Shown here piece after piece: positions 18,667 through 28,405 of a DNA stretch of 64,000 nt. How positions within the stretch are numbered: position 1 is the stretch's first letter; the number at the start of each line of letters is the position of its first letter. The notes beneath the pieces were generated by a model that saw only the letters and a list, made by a program, of their open reading frames with translations, was not told where the DNA came from and made no database searches. The translations under genes were made by a program, and so were the position numbers. The stretch is taken from NCBI RefSeq assembly GCF_004343035.1, contig NZ_SMCQ01000008.1:1-64000 (forward strand), given 5' to 3'. The stretch comes from Longibaculum muris (GTDB lineage Bacteria > Bacillota_I > Bacilli_A > Erysipelotrichales > Coprobacillaceae).

Positions 18667-19148
18667 TATAATAATCTCATTGTCTTAATAACAACTGGTG
18701 TTAATGGACAATCTTGGAAATTAGTTGGTGTATTTGCAATTTCATCAACGACTTCTAAGCCTTCAGTTATTTTTCCAAATGCTGCATATTCACCATCTAA
18801 ATGAGGTGCATCTTCATGCATGATAAAGAATTGTGAACTTGCTGAATCTTTAATCATTGTACGTGCCATTGATAAAACACCTCTTGTGTGTAAAAGTTCA
18901 TTATTAAATCCATTACTTTTAAATTCACCTTGAATAGCTGGACACTCTTTACCTTTCATAGTCGCATCCATACCTCCACCTTGAATCATAAATCCAGGAA
19001 TCACTCTATGAAAAATTAAACCATCATAAAAATGATCTTGAATTAATCCCACAAAATTTTTTACTGTTATAGGTGCAACTTCAGGATAAAGTTCACCTTT
19101 CATTATTTTTCCATCTTGCATTTCAATTTCAAATTTAATTGTTTCCAT
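18666..19148 (-). CDS. ppiB: Cyclophilin-type peptidyl-prolyl cis-trans isomerase
   Basis: 160 residues, no signal peptide, so cytosolic. Active-site segments FHRVIPGFMIQGG, SMART-like LSMARTMIKDSASSQFFI (the SQFFI block is typical) and HLDGEYAAFGKI are all present. It accelerates proline isomerisation during protein folding. Coupled by overlapping start/stop codons to both neighbours. Confidence 0.94.
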   Translation of the reverse strand: METIKFEIEMQDGKIMKGELYPEVAPITVKNFVGLIQDHFYDGLIFHRVIPGFMIQGGGMDATMKGKECPAIQGEFKSNGFNNELLHTRGVLSMARTMIKDSASSQFFIMHEDAPHLDGEYAAFGKITEGLEVVDEIANTPTNFQDCPLTPVVIKTMRLL

Positions 19149-19438
19149 TATTTCTCCTCTTTCTCCTCAATAATACGATCTGCATCTTCGATAATAATTG
19201 GTGCTTCTTTTTTCTTCTTGATATAGAATCTTACACCAAAAAACAAGACAATAACACCAATTAGCCCTAATAATATATAAACGATTTTCTCCATTTGCTT
19301 AAATTGATAAGCTAAAGCAACTGTCAAACATAAATTTAAAATCAATAAAGCTCCAGTTGTTTTAATTCGATGATTATAAAGGCAATCTAATGCTAAAGCA
19401 TTCGATACAAATAATAAAATAATTAATCCTACTTCCAT
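19148..19438 (-). CDS. Small membrane protein, function unknown
   Basis: 96 residues with three hydrophobic segments (about 3-17, 30-46, 50-72) and a charged cytoplasmic tail (KKKKEAPIIIEDADRIIEEKEEK). First gene of the overlapping operon to ppiB, glutaredoxin-like and galE. A strong AGGAGG precedes the start codon. I do not recognise a family. Confidence 0.75.
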   Translation of the reverse strand: MEVGLIILLFVSNALALDCLYNHRIKTTGALLILNLCLTVALAYQFKQMEKIVYILLGLIGVIVLFFGVRFYIKKKKEAPIIIEDADRIIEEKEEK

Positions 19439-19507
19439 ATTTTGCCCTCCTGTAAAAACATCATATCATTTTTTTCAATAAATTTCACTATAATTATGCT
19501 GTAACCG

Positions 19508-19536
19508 TTTTCATTAAAATCAAGATGTGATAAAAT
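19508..19536 (+). promoter_or_regulatory. Promoter of the EF-G paralogue
   Basis: TTTTCA (19508-19513), 17-bp spacer, TAAAAT (19531-19536). AAAAGGAG follows before the ATG. Confidence 0.5.
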
Positions 19537-19570
19537 ATAAGAAAGAAATCTTAAAAAGGAGCGTGATATT

Positions 19571-21631
19571 ATGAGAACTTATCACTCAAACGAAATCGGA
19601 AACGTTGTCGTGTTAGGTCACTCTGGGAGTGGCAAAACCAGCGTCATAGAAGCTATGGCCTATCGTGCTGGTATCACAAAAAGAATTGGAACAGTTCAGG
19701 ATGGAAATACGCTTAGCGATTATTCCCCTGAAGAAATTAAGAGACAGACATCAATTGGTTTATCAGTTATTCCATTAGAATGGAATGAATGTAAAATCAA
19801 TATATTAGACACACCTGGCTCTTTTGATTTTATTGGTGAAGTTGAGGCGGCTTTAAAAGTTGCCGAAAGTGCTTTAATTGTTGTTCCAGCTACTGAAGGT
19901 ATTAGTGTTGGAACAAAACAAGCCATGCATAAAGCCCATGATAAAGCAAAAATGATTTATATTAGTGGTTTAGATTATCCAAATGCAGCTTATAAACAAA
20001 AGTTAGAAGAACTAAAAATGACATACGGAAAAGCTATTGCCCCTATCCAAGTCCCTATCATGGAAGGCAATAAAATGGTTGGATATGTCAATGTAGCTAA
20101 AATGGAAGGACGTTATTTTGAAGGTGAACAAACTCATCCTTGCCCTATTCCTGATAATATGTGGGATGAAATTACCCCTATTAAAAATATGATTGATGAA
20201 GCTGTTGCCAATACAAATGATGATTTATTAGAAAAATATATTAATGAAGAACCTTTTACTAAGGAAGAAATTTCTTGGGCCTTACGTCAAGGAGTTATGA
20301 ATCATACTTTAATTCCTGTTTTATGTGGAACAAATCAGATTGGTATTCAAATTGTCTTAAATTCAATGGTAGCTTTCTTTAGTGCAGCTGGAGATATGGT
20401 AAATTCTATGGTTGTTAAAAATGAAGAAACTGGTGAAGATGATTTGATTGGTTTTGATGAATCATTACCAACATCATTATTTATTTTTAAAACAATTGCT
20501 GATCCATTTGTTGGAAGAATTTCTTTATTTAAAGTTTGTACAGGCGCTGTTCATACAGGTATGTCTTTATATAATGTGAATAAAAAAGAAGTTGAAAAAG
20601 TCAATAAGCTTTATATCATGAAAGGAAAAGAACTGATTGAAACTGATACTTTAAATGCAGGAGATATTGGAGCTTTATCTAAATTAACATATACACAAAC
20701 AAATGATACTTTATGTACTTTAGATTATCGTGTTGTTTATGAGCCAATTACTTTCTCTCATCCTTATTTTGGTAAAGCGATTAAACCAGTTGGTAAGGCT
20801 AATGAAGAAAAGATTGCAAATGCTTTAACAAAATTATTAGAAGAAGATCCAACGTTAATCTTTGAGAATAATCCTGAAACAAAACAACAATGTCTCTATG
20901 GTATTGGTGATATTCATATTGAAACTGTTGTTGCTAAGTTGAAAGAAAGATTTAAAATTGATGTTGCTTTAGATGATATTATTATTCCTTATCGTGAAAC
21001 AATTCGTGGAAGTGTAACACATCGTTATAAATATAAGAAACAATCTGGTGGGCATGGTCAATATGGTGATGTTGAAATCACTTTTGAACCACTTAATGAT
21101 TATAGTGTTCCTTTTGTTTTTGAAGAAAAAGTGTTTGGTGGAGCAGTTCCTAGAGCTTATTTCCCTGCTGTTGAAAAAGGCTTAGTCGAAGCAACAAAGA
21201 CAGGTGTATTAGCTGGATATCCAACATTAGGAATCAAAGCTACATTAATGGATGGATCTTATCATAGTGTTGATTCATCAGAAATGGCATTTAAAACTGC
21301 AACTATCATGTGTTTTAAAGAAGCAATTCCTAAAGCTAAACCAGTACTATTAGAACCATTTGTAACCCTTCATGTTTATGTTGATGAAGAATATACTGGT
21401 GATATCATGGGACATTTTAATAAGAAACGTGCTCGTGTTATGGGTAGTGATATCTTAGAGGATGGTATGTTAAAGATTACTGCTGAAGCACCTCAAGCTG
21501 AAGTTATGAACTATGCAGTTGATTTAAGATCAATGACTCAAGGTCAAGGATTCTTTGAAATGGAATTTTTAGGATATGAATTTGCCCCTGAGATAGTTAC
21601 TAATAGAATCATTGAAGAACATAAAAATTAA
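19571..21631 (+). CDS. EF-G-like translational GTPase (paralogue, degenerate G4 motif)
   Basis: 686 residues in EF-G domain order: GTPase domain, beta-barrel, and domains III-V (GGHGQYGDVEI, AGYPTLGIKATLMDGSYH, then a ferredoxin-like end). G1 is GHSGSGKT (16-23) and G3 is DTPG (80-83). The switch I segment is RQTSIGLS instead of RGITI, which marks the EF-G2-like branch and not canonical FusA. The G4 motif, NKxD in working EF-G, reads SGLD (132-135), losing the Asn and Lys that define guanine specificity. A ribosome-associated role is likely, but nucleotide use may differ. No rpsL/rpsG/tuf neighbours, as expected for a paralogue. Confidence 0.88.
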   Translation: MRTYHSNEIGNVVVLGHSGSGKTSVIEAMAYRAGITKRIGTVQDGNTLSDYSPEEIKRQTSIGLSVIPLEWNECKINILDTPGSFDFIGEVEAALKVAESALIVVPATEGISVGTKQAMHKAHDKAKMIYISGLDYPNAAYKQKLEELKMTYGKAIAPIQVPIMEGNKMVGYVNVAKMEGRYFEGEQTHPCPIPDNMWDEITPIKNMIDEAVANTNDDLLEKYINEEPFTKEEISWALRQGVMNHTLIPVLCGTNQIGIQIVLNSMVAFFSAAGDMVNSMVVKNEETGEDDLIGFDESLPTSLFIFKTIADPFVGRISLFKVCTGAVHTGMSLYNVNKKEVEKVNKLYIMKGKELIETDTLNAGDIGALSKLTYTQTNDTLCTLDYRVVYEPITFSHPYFGKAIKPVGKANEEKIANALTKLLEEDPTLIFENNPETKQQCLYGIGDIHIETVVAKLKERFKIDVALDDIIIPYRETIRGSVTHRYKYKKQSGGHGQYGDVEITFEPLNDYSVPFVFEEKVFGGAVPRAYFPAVEKGLVEATKTGVLAGYPTLGIKATLMDGSYHSVDSSEMAFKTATIMCFKEAIPKAKPVLLEPFVTLHVYVDEEYTGDIMGHFNKKRARVMGSDILEDGMLKITAEAPQAEVMNYAVDLRSMTQGQGFFEMEFLGYEFAPEIVTNRIIEEHKN

Positions 21632-21646
21632 AATCACTTATTTTAT

Positions 21647-21687
21647 AGAGTCAATTTAAGCAATCGCTTCTTGTTGACTCTTTTTTT
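21647..21687 (+). terminator. Terminator of the EF-G paralogue
   Basis: AGAGTCAA / TTGACTCT stem with a 19-nt loop and a 7-T tail. Confidence 0.75.
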
Positions 21688-21783
21688 ACAAGTATTCAAT
21701 TTTAACACACAACAACACAGCCTGATTAACTATTTTAGAAGATAAATATTCTATGCTTTTACGCTTTTTTCTTTATATTTTAT

Positions 21784-21811
21784 TTGACTCTTATTAAAAA
21801 GCGTTTAGAAT
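21784..21811 (+). promoter_or_regulatory. Promoter of the NlpC/P60 gene
   Basis: TTGACT (21784-21789), 16-bp spacer, TAGAAT (21806-21811). Confidence 0.6.
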
Positions 21812-21848
21812 AGATGGTAGAAGATGAATTGTAAAGGAGGAAAGAATA

Positions 21849-23150
21849 TTGTCACATAAAAGAATATGTATGTCTCTTTTATCTTTATGTTTAATCGCAA
21901 CACTTACTTATCAGCCTATTCATGCTGAGGATTTTGCTGGTCAAGAAAGTCACTATATTAAGCTTTGTTCTTCATCTAAATTAACAAGTAAGCAACAAAA
22001 AACTTGTAAACAGTTTAATACATACTTAAATGATAAAAATAAAAAACTTGCCAAAGAAGCTAAAGATACAAAAAAAGATGTTCAAGAAACAAAAAAATCA
22101 ATCGATGACATTGCTCAAGAAATTTCAAAGATTGATACAAAAATACAATCAGCGAAAAGTGAACTGAATTATGTTCAAAAAAATATAACTGCTTTACAAA
22201 AGAAAGTTACAAATCAAAATCAACAATTACAAGAACGTTTGTATACAATGCAAACAACTATGAATTCTAATTTATTTGTAACGTATATCTTTGGAGCAGA
22301 AAGCTTTACTGATTTTATTAGTCGTGTTGTTAATTTTAAAGAAATTACAAGTTACGAACATGATTTAGTTAAACAACTAAATGAAAATCTTGATGAAATC
22401 AAAAAACAAGAATCAACATTAAAACAATTAAAGAATTCTTTAGAAACCGATAAAACCAAACAAGCAAGTTTACAAAAAACATTCCAAGCTAAACTACTTG
22501 AACAAAACAAAACAATTGCAAGTAATTCATCTCAGGTTTCTAAAAACCAAGAATCAATGGAAAAGATTCAAGCTAATTTAGCTGCTTTACAAAAAGCTGC
22601 TAATGAATCAAAGGTTTCTAATGTAACTCATGCCACACCTAATAAGAAACCTAGCAAACCATCTACCAAACCTGATACAAATCAACAAAAACCTGATACT
22701 ACCCCTCAAGGAACTCCTTCTAACGACGATTTAACGTCAAATGAAGAACTAGGACTAAAGATAGCTAACAAAGCATTAAGTCGCTTAGGCTACATGTATG
22801 TGTGGGCTGGAGGTCACTCTATGAGTAGTATTACCAATCCAAACTGGACACAATTTGATTGTTCTGGTCTTGTCAATTGGGCACATTATCAAGCGGGTGT
22901 TAATATTGGTGTTCAATATACTGGTTCACTTGTTGGCTTAGGAAAGAGTGTTTCTAGAAATAATTTACAAGCGGGAGATATTATTCTCTTTAGTAGTAAT
23001 GGTACTTCTGGTGGTGTTCATCATGTTGGTATTTATATTGGAAATAATCAAATGGTTCATGCTCCAACAACTGGTTCACCAATTTCAGTTGCTAATCTAA
23101 GCTATAACTATTGGCAAAAAGAATGGTATACTTGCCGAAGATTATATTAA
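21849..23150 (+). CDS. Secreted NlpC/P60 peptidoglycan hydrolase with coiled-coil domain
   Basis: 433 residues. Signal peptide 1-26 (cleavage after PIHA), long coiled coil (about 60-255) like PcsB/CwlO N-domains, a Pro/Thr/Lys-rich linker (260-295), and a C-terminal NlpC/P60 domain. Catalytic Cys338 lies in FDCSGLVNWA, His391/His392 in VHHVGIYIG, and His404 in MVHAP. Such enzymes cut stem peptides in the cell wall, and the coiled coil is the part that FtsEX-type regulators hold inactive in PcsB/CwlO (family knowledge). The start is TTG, supported by GGAGG 8 nt upstream. Confidence 0.92.
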   Translation: MSHKRICMSLLSLCLIATLTYQPIHAEDFAGQESHYIKLCSSSKLTSKQQKTCKQFNTYLNDKNKKLAKEAKDTKKDVQETKKSIDDIAQEISKIDTKIQSAKSELNYVQKNITALQKKVTNQNQQLQERLYTMQTTMNSNLFVTYIFGAESFTDFISRVVNFKEITSYEHDLVKQLNENLDEIKKQESTLKQLKNSLETDKTKQASLQKTFQAKLLEQNKTIASNSSQVSKNQESMEKIQANLAALQKAANESKVSNVTHATPNKKPSKPSTKPDTNQQKPDTTPQGTPSNDDLTSNEELGLKIANKALSRLGYMYVWAGGHSMSSITNPNWTQFDCSGLVNWAHYQAGVNIGVQYTGSLVGLGKSVSRNNLQAGDIILFSSNGTSGGVHHVGIYIGNNQMVHAPTTGSPISVANLSYNYWQKEWYTCRRLY

Positions 23151-23181
23151 AAGAAGTTTCAAATCGAAACTTCTTTTTTTT
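23151..23181. terminator. Terminator between converging genes
   Basis: AAGAAGTTTC / GAAACTTCTT, 10-bp stem, T-run on the plus strand and a shorter one on the minus strand. Confidence 0.85.
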
Positions 23182-23182
23182 G

Positions 23183-24439
23183 CTATTTAATAGCTTCTGC
23201 CTGAATGGCATCAAAAGCATCTAATTGTTGTTGAACAGTCTTTCCTGCCAATAATCCATCACATAAATCATCTAGATTAGCCCACTGTTCAAATTTTAAA
23301 TTATAATCTTGAAGCAACATTGTATTTCCTTTTGAAATCACATCCTGTAAATCACTCATTTCTTTATCCAATGTCACATTAATATTATTATATGCTGGTA
23401 ATTTCCCAAAAGTTTCTAATGTCTTTTTTTGAACATCTTTATTAGAAAAATAATCAACAAATTTCTTACATTCTTCTACATGCTGACTCTTAGTAAAAAC
23501 TGACATTCTACGATCAGATGCAATCAATAATACATTTCCTTTCTTCATCGGAATACCCGTGAATTCAAAAGAAAAATCAATTCTATCAGGAGATATCATA
23601 GATGAATAAGTAAAGGCAAAACAACTCTTTTTTTGATTATAGATTTTCACTATATCTTTAGGCTTATATTTTAAAGCTTCTTTAGCATCCAAATATCCTT
23701 TATCTATCAAAGTCTTTAACATCTCAAATCCTGGTCTTGCAAATTCACTAATTTTCATTTCTCCAGAATTTAATTTTTTAATATATTCCTCACTACGATC
23801 ATTAAAATAAATCTGTGATAACCCACCTGCATAAATAATCAACTTCATAAACTTTTGTGTTCCTACAATTGGTTGATATCCTTTTTTCTTAAGAACTTCA
23901 CAACAATGCAAGAACTCACTCCAATTCGTTGGCTTTGTTAACCCACATGTCTTTAACATATCCATATTTACAGTCATACAATATGCAACCAATGCAGCCG
24001 GTACTGAATAAATTTTACCATTAACTGTTGAATCTTTTTTCGCAATATCAATTAATTTATCAGTAAATGGAACATCACTTAAATCTACAAGCTTATCTTG
24101 ATTAACAAAATCAAAAATATTCTTAACATCCATACAAGCAACATCCGTTGCTTCATTGTTCTTTAAACGCTCACCAATCAAATCAGCTAATGTTTTATTC
24201 GTATTTTCAAGTTGTTGATACCCTTCATAAGCAACATCAATAGTCGGATTTTCTTCATGAAATGATTTCATAATTTCCTCAAAATAATCAATAACATCTT
24301 TCTGCAATGAACCTGTTAAAAAATTAATAGAAATAGCATCATTGTTTTGTTTCTTTTGGACAATCTCTGGTTTAGATGATTGACATCCTGCAATCAATAA
24401 AGAACAAGCCATTAACTTTAATAAATTTTTACCTCTCAT
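23183..24439 (-). CDS. Extracellular solute-binding lipoprotein
   Basis: 418 residues with a lipobox LLIAGC (Cys19), then a family 1 solute-binding fold (INFLTGSLQKDVIDYFEEIMKSF; VNGKIYSVPAA; W-rich C-terminus). It looks like the substrate receptor of a carbohydrate ABC transporter, yet no permease or ATPase gene is nearby. It is the last gene of the phosphorelay operon, 5 nt after the hybrid kinase. A role as an extracytoplasmic ligand receptor for that kinase is inferred. Confidence 0.87.
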   Translation of the reverse strand: MRGKNLLKLMACSLLIAGCQSSKPEIVQKKQNNDAISINFLTGSLQKDVIDYFEEIMKSFHEENPTIDVAYEGYQQLENTNKTLADLIGERLKNNEATDVACMDVKNIFDFVNQDKLVDLSDVPFTDKLIDIAKKDSTVNGKIYSVPAALVAYCMTVNMDMLKTCGLTKPTNWSEFLHCCEVLKKKGYQPIVGTQKFMKLIIYAGGLSQIYFNDRSEEYIKKLNSGEMKISEFARPGFEMLKTLIDKGYLDAKEALKYKPKDIVKIYNQKKSCFAFTYSSMISPDRIDFSFEFTGIPMKKGNVLLIASDRRMSVFTKSQHVEECKKFVDYFSNKDVQKKTLETFGKLPAYNNINVTLDKEMSDLQDVISKGNTMLLQDYNLKFEQWANLDDLCDGLLAGKTVQQQLDAFDAIQAEAIK

Positions 24440-24444
24440 CTTTC

Positions 24445-27330
24445 TTACCTCCCTTTTTCTAAAACTTCAATAATTGTCTGTGTTATACTTGTCAAGCTAA
24501 TAGGTTTTGCAATATGTCCATTCATTCCAACATCTAAACATCTTTGAACATCATCACTAAAAGCATTTGCACTCATTGCAATAATTGGTATACGTAAAGC
24601 ATCATCTCTTTCTAATAGACGAATTGCTTGTGTTGCCTCATAGCCATTCATAATTGGCATCTGAATATCCATTAAAATAACCTGATATTCATCTAATTGA
24701 GAACCTTTAAAGATTTCAACCGCTTCTTTTCCATTACGAGCACATACAACAGTAACACCTTTCATTTCTAATAATTCCTTAGCAATCTCCAAATTCAATT
24801 CATTATCTTCAACTAATAAAATCTTTTGATTACTTAAAGATGAATCATTATAACTTTCTTCATGAGTTTCATTCTTCAAAGAAACTAAGGCATGGTACAA
24901 CCTTGATTTAAACAATGGTTTCTCAATAAAATCATTAACTCCAACAGCATAAGCTTCTTCCTCAATTTCACTAAAATCATAAGCAGAAATAAAGACTATT
25001 GGAATCTCTCTACCAATTTTTTCTCTAATCATCTGGGTTAAATGAACACCATCAATATCCGGTAATTTCCAATCAATAATAACAACATCATAATCATTTT
25101 GTTGTTTAAAACCATCCTCAATCTGATGAAAAGCTTCTAAGCCTGTTAAAGCAGTATCAACATGAATCATAAATTCTTCTAAAATAGCACCAACATCCTG
25201 TAAAACCATAGGATCATCATCAACCAAGAAAACTCGCATATCTTTAAGCTTATCCTTATCTTTATAATCATCCTGTTCGCCCTCTTTAAAAGATAACTGA
25301 ATACGAACCATCGTTCCTTTCTTTAACTGACTCTTAATATCCATTGTTCCACCCATAATTGAAACAATATTCTTCACAATAGACAAACCTAATCCCGTTC
25401 CATTTTCTTGACCATAGAATTGATTTTTCTCTTGTTCAAAAGGCTGTCCAATGCGGTCTAAAAACTCTTGACTCATCCCAATTCCATTATCCTTAATTAA
25501 AAACTCAAAATTAACAAGTTTTTTATTAACAGATTTTATTTCATGAATAACCAATTGAATACGACCACCCACTGGTGTATATTTCACTGCATTATTCAAT
25601 AAATTAATAAGTATCTGTTTAAGCTTCATCATATCTCCATAAAGAATATCATGAACAACTTCTTCACTTAAAATCTGTAATTGTTGATTTTTAGACTTAG
25701 CTTGCATATCAATAATTCCAAAAACATCACTAATACAATCTGATAAAACAAACTTTTCCTCATACAATGCCATCTTTCCACTTTCAATCTTTGATAAATC
25801 TAAGATATCATTAATTAAACTTAACAAATGTGAAGATGACTGTGATATTTTTTTCAAATAATCTTTTAATCTTTCTGGATTATCCAAATAATGGCTAGCA
25901 ATTTCACTCATTCCCATAATTGCATTCATTGGTGTTCTAATTTCATGACTCATCTTTGATAAGAAATCAGATTTTGCTTGATTTGCTTGTTTTGCATCCA
26001 AAGCAGCCATCTTTAATGAATCTTGAATCAAAACATCATTCGTAATATTCGCAATAAAGAATATATATTTTTCTTTACCCACCACATTAATATTCTTAAT
26101 AATCAAACGAAGATATTGTTTTTCTTGTGTTAATGGATGCACCCTTTGTGCTTCATATGTACATGTTTGATCAATTTCATTATTTTTAATTTGCTCAGAC
26201 AACCCTACAAAAAAGCTATCTAATAAATGCATGAAAATATCTTCATTTTCTACCAAAGTTTCATTTTCTAATCCAAGTATATCTTCACTATTACAAAATG
26301 CTCTTTCTAATTTTTGACTTGTCTTATCATACAAACAAATAAACAAATCACTTGCCTCTGCCGTCGCATCATAAATGGCATTTTCTAACTGTGTCTTTTC
26401 ATAACGACGTTTTTCTTTTTTCATATTCTGATATATCTCATATAATACCAATGCAATTACTAAAGCTAAACTTAGAATCATCAAAACAAAAGCTACAAAC
26501 AACATCCCTAATACTAAATTTGATTCTTGTTGAATAGCACTTACAGGAATCACACCACATAAATACCAGTCACAATCTTCTTGAACAGAACGTAATGATA
26601 AATAAACAGTTTCTCCTTGGACTGATCCTTTCACAACAACTGATTCATTACTTTCAATAGAATTATAAATATTTTCTTTAATTTCTTTTTCATTAAATCC
26701 AACTTCTTTTAATAATTCATCAGCATCTTGCATATAATTCCAAATCACATTTGGGGTTTTAGAAGTCAAAACAATCTTCTTAGAACCTGAATCAATTAAA
26801 CAAGCAAAACCAGTTTTATTATAAAACGTTAAATCTGTTCCTTGAGAATATTTAGAAAAAGGAATTTCTACATATAACATACCACCATTTTCTACAGGCA
26901 TTTGTAAAACTGTTTCCCAAACCCCATAAGCTCCATTAATCGCTGGTGAAAAAGTGGAATCTTTATTCTTAAAATCTTGATAAGGTAAATCAGCATGTGT
27001 TACCTTATTTCCATGACTGTCAATTCCTTCATTATTCAAGAAATAAATAGCATTTAAATAACCATAATGTTCAACTAAAACATTTAATTGTTGTTGAATT
27101 TGTTGAGTATTTAAATTCTTAAAATTTGAACTATATTTTTTTACAAAAGCTTCATCCTGATCATTATAATTAGCTATCTGATGCGCTATATTATCCAATA
27201 GATTTTGGGTTAAATCAATAGCACTACTATCCATTTTCTCTCTAATATTAATAATCGTAAAACCTAACATTCCAATAATAAAAATAAAAGTAATACTAAT
27301 GGCGATAATTATTTTCTTATTCTTTTTCAT
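24445..27330 (-). CDS. Membrane hybrid histidine kinase with two receiver domains
   Basis: 961 residues. TM helix (7-28), a large extracytoplasmic Cache-like sensor (30-270), second TM (273-297), PAS-like segment (about 315-435), HisKA with His462 in KMSHEIRTPMNA, HATPase (N box NLLNNAVKYTP, G boxes DNGIGM and GTGLGL), then two receivers with Asp753 (VIIDWKLPD) and Asp888 (VILMDIQMP). No HPt domain of its own; a separate Hpt gene sits two genes upstream. Its start overlaps the HD-GYP gene by 14 nt. Confidence 0.95.
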   Translation of the reverse strand: MKKNKKIIIAISITFIFIIGMLGFTIINIREKMDSSAIDLTQNLLDNIAHQIANYNDQDEAFVKKYSSNFKNLNTQQIQQQLNVLVEHYGYLNAIYFLNNEGIDSHGNKVTHADLPYQDFKNKDSTFSPAINGAYGVWETVLQMPVENGGMLYVEIPFSKYSQGTDLTFYNKTGFACLIDSGSKKIVLTSKTPNVIWNYMQDADELLKEVGFNEKEIKENIYNSIESNESVVVKGSVQGETVYLSLRSVQEDCDWYLCGVIPVSAIQQESNLVLGMLFVAFVLMILSLALVIALVLYEIYQNMKKEKRRYEKTQLENAIYDATAEASDLFICLYDKTSQKLERAFCNSEDILGLENETLVENEDIFMHLLDSFFVGLSEQIKNNEIDQTCTYEAQRVHPLTQEKQYLRLIIKNINVVGKEKYIFFIANITNDVLIQDSLKMAALDAKQANQAKSDFLSKMSHEIRTPMNAIMGMSEIASHYLDNPERLKDYLKKISQSSSHLLSLINDILDLSKIESGKMALYEEKFVLSDCISDVFGIIDMQAKSKNQQLQILSEEVVHDILYGDMMKLKQILINLLNNAVKYTPVGGRIQLVIHEIKSVNKKLVNFEFLIKDNGIGMSQEFLDRIGQPFEQEKNQFYGQENGTGLGLSIVKNIVSIMGGTMDIKSQLKKGTMVRIQLSFKEGEQDDYKDKDKLKDMRVFLVDDDPMVLQDVGAILEEFMIHVDTALTGLEAFHQIEDGFKQQNDYDVVIIDWKLPDIDGVHLTQMIREKIGREIPIVFISAYDFSEIEEEAYAVGVNDFIEKPLFKSRLYHALVSLKNETHEESYNDSSLSNQKILLVEDNELNLEIAKELLEMKGVTVVCARNGKEAVEIFKGSQLDEYQVILMDIQMPIMNGYEATQAIRLLERDDALRIPIIAMSANAFSDDVQRCLDVGMNGHIAKPISLTSITQTIIEVLEKGR

Positions 27331-28405
27331 TTTTAGTTCCTATATTCTGATAATAGTTTTGATAAAGATCATAAGCAACTTGATTAAAATATTTCAATAA
27401 TAATGGATTAAATACGCCACATTCTCCATCATTAATCATTTTCATAGCTTCTTCATATTGGAAAGCAGGTTTATAAATACGGATACTAATCAAAGCATCA
27501 TAAACATCGGCAATCGAAACAATCTGTGCCCAAATTGAAATTTCATCACCTTTAAGCCCATCAGGATATCCATTTCCATCATAACGCTCATGATGATGTC
27601 GACAGATATCATAACAATATTCATAAAGATCACTCTTTTTTAATTGTTCAATATTTTCTAATAATTCACATCCTCGAATCGTGTGGGTTTTCATAATTTC
27701 AAATTCTTCCTTTGTTAAACGTCCTGGTTTATTAAGAATTTGATCTGAAATAGCAATTTTTCCGACATCATGCATAACTGCTGCATCACCAATTAATTCA
27801 ATTTGTCTAGGCGTAAATTGATATTCATTGTTTCTCACAAGTTCATTTAATAAGGCTCGCGTAATCTTACGAATACGATTAACATGATCACCGGATTCAC
27901 AATCTCTAAATTCAATTGCGGTGGATAGAGTATCAATGATGGAACGTGTTGCATCATAAAGTTCACGTTCTTGGTATTGAATACGTTGAATCTGTTGATT
28001 AACAATTTGTTGTAAAGAATATCTATGTTTATATAGTTCTATAATATTTTCTATGCGACGTTTAATAAAAGAAATCGCAAATGGTTTTGTAATGACATCA
28101 ACGGCCCCTAAATCAAAACCTTTTTGTAAATAGCTTGGATCTGTTTCTGAAGTAATTAAAAAGACAGGTATGTATTTCATCAATTGACGTTTATTCATTT
28201 CCTTCATCACTTCAAAACCATCCATTTCTGGCATTACAATATCTAATAAAACAGCTAACAACCTATCTTTATATGCTTCAATAATTTCTATAGCTTCCAC
28301 GCCATTAGACGCTTCTTTAATTTCATATTTATCTTCAAAAGAGTTACAAAGAATATCACGATTTAATTCTATATCATCAACAACTAAAATGATATTCTTA
28401 TTCAT
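27317..28405 (-). CDS. Response regulator with HD-GYP output domain
   Basis: 362 residues. Receiver with Asp55 (LLDIVMPEMDG) and TKPF, short helical linker, then HD-GYP: HD pair His212/Asp213 in HDVGKIAIS, GRLT, and GNGYPDGLKGDE (about 277-288). HD-GYP proteins with the GYP triad usually hydrolyse c-di-GMP (established for several); activity here is predicted. Output is thus a second-messenger change and not direct DNA binding. It overlaps the Hpt gene (ATGA) upstream and the kinase downstream. Confidence 0.94.
   Translation of the reverse strand: MNKNIILVVDDIELNRDILCNSFEDKYEIKEASNGVEAIEIIEAYKDRLLAVLLDIVMPEMDGFEVMKEMNKRQLMKYIPVFLITSETDPSYLQKGFDLGAVDVITKPFAISFIKRRIENIIELYKHRYSLQQIVNQQIQRIQYQERELYDATRSIIDTLSTAIEFRDCESGDHVNRIRKITRALLNELVRNNEYQFTPRQIELIGDAAVMHDVGKIAISDQILNKPGRLTKEEFEIMKTHTIRGCELLENIEQLKKSDLYEYCYDICRHHHERYDGNGYPDGLKGDEISIWAQIVSIADVYDALISIRIYKPAFQYEEAMKMINDGECGVFNPLLLKYFNQVAYDLYQNYYQNIGTKNEKE

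Noticed and set aside
24439-24445. Reading the lipoprotein as part of a complete ABC sugar importer
   Set aside because: No permease or ATPase gene lies on either side. It follows the hybrid kinase by 5 nt and is followed by a terminator.
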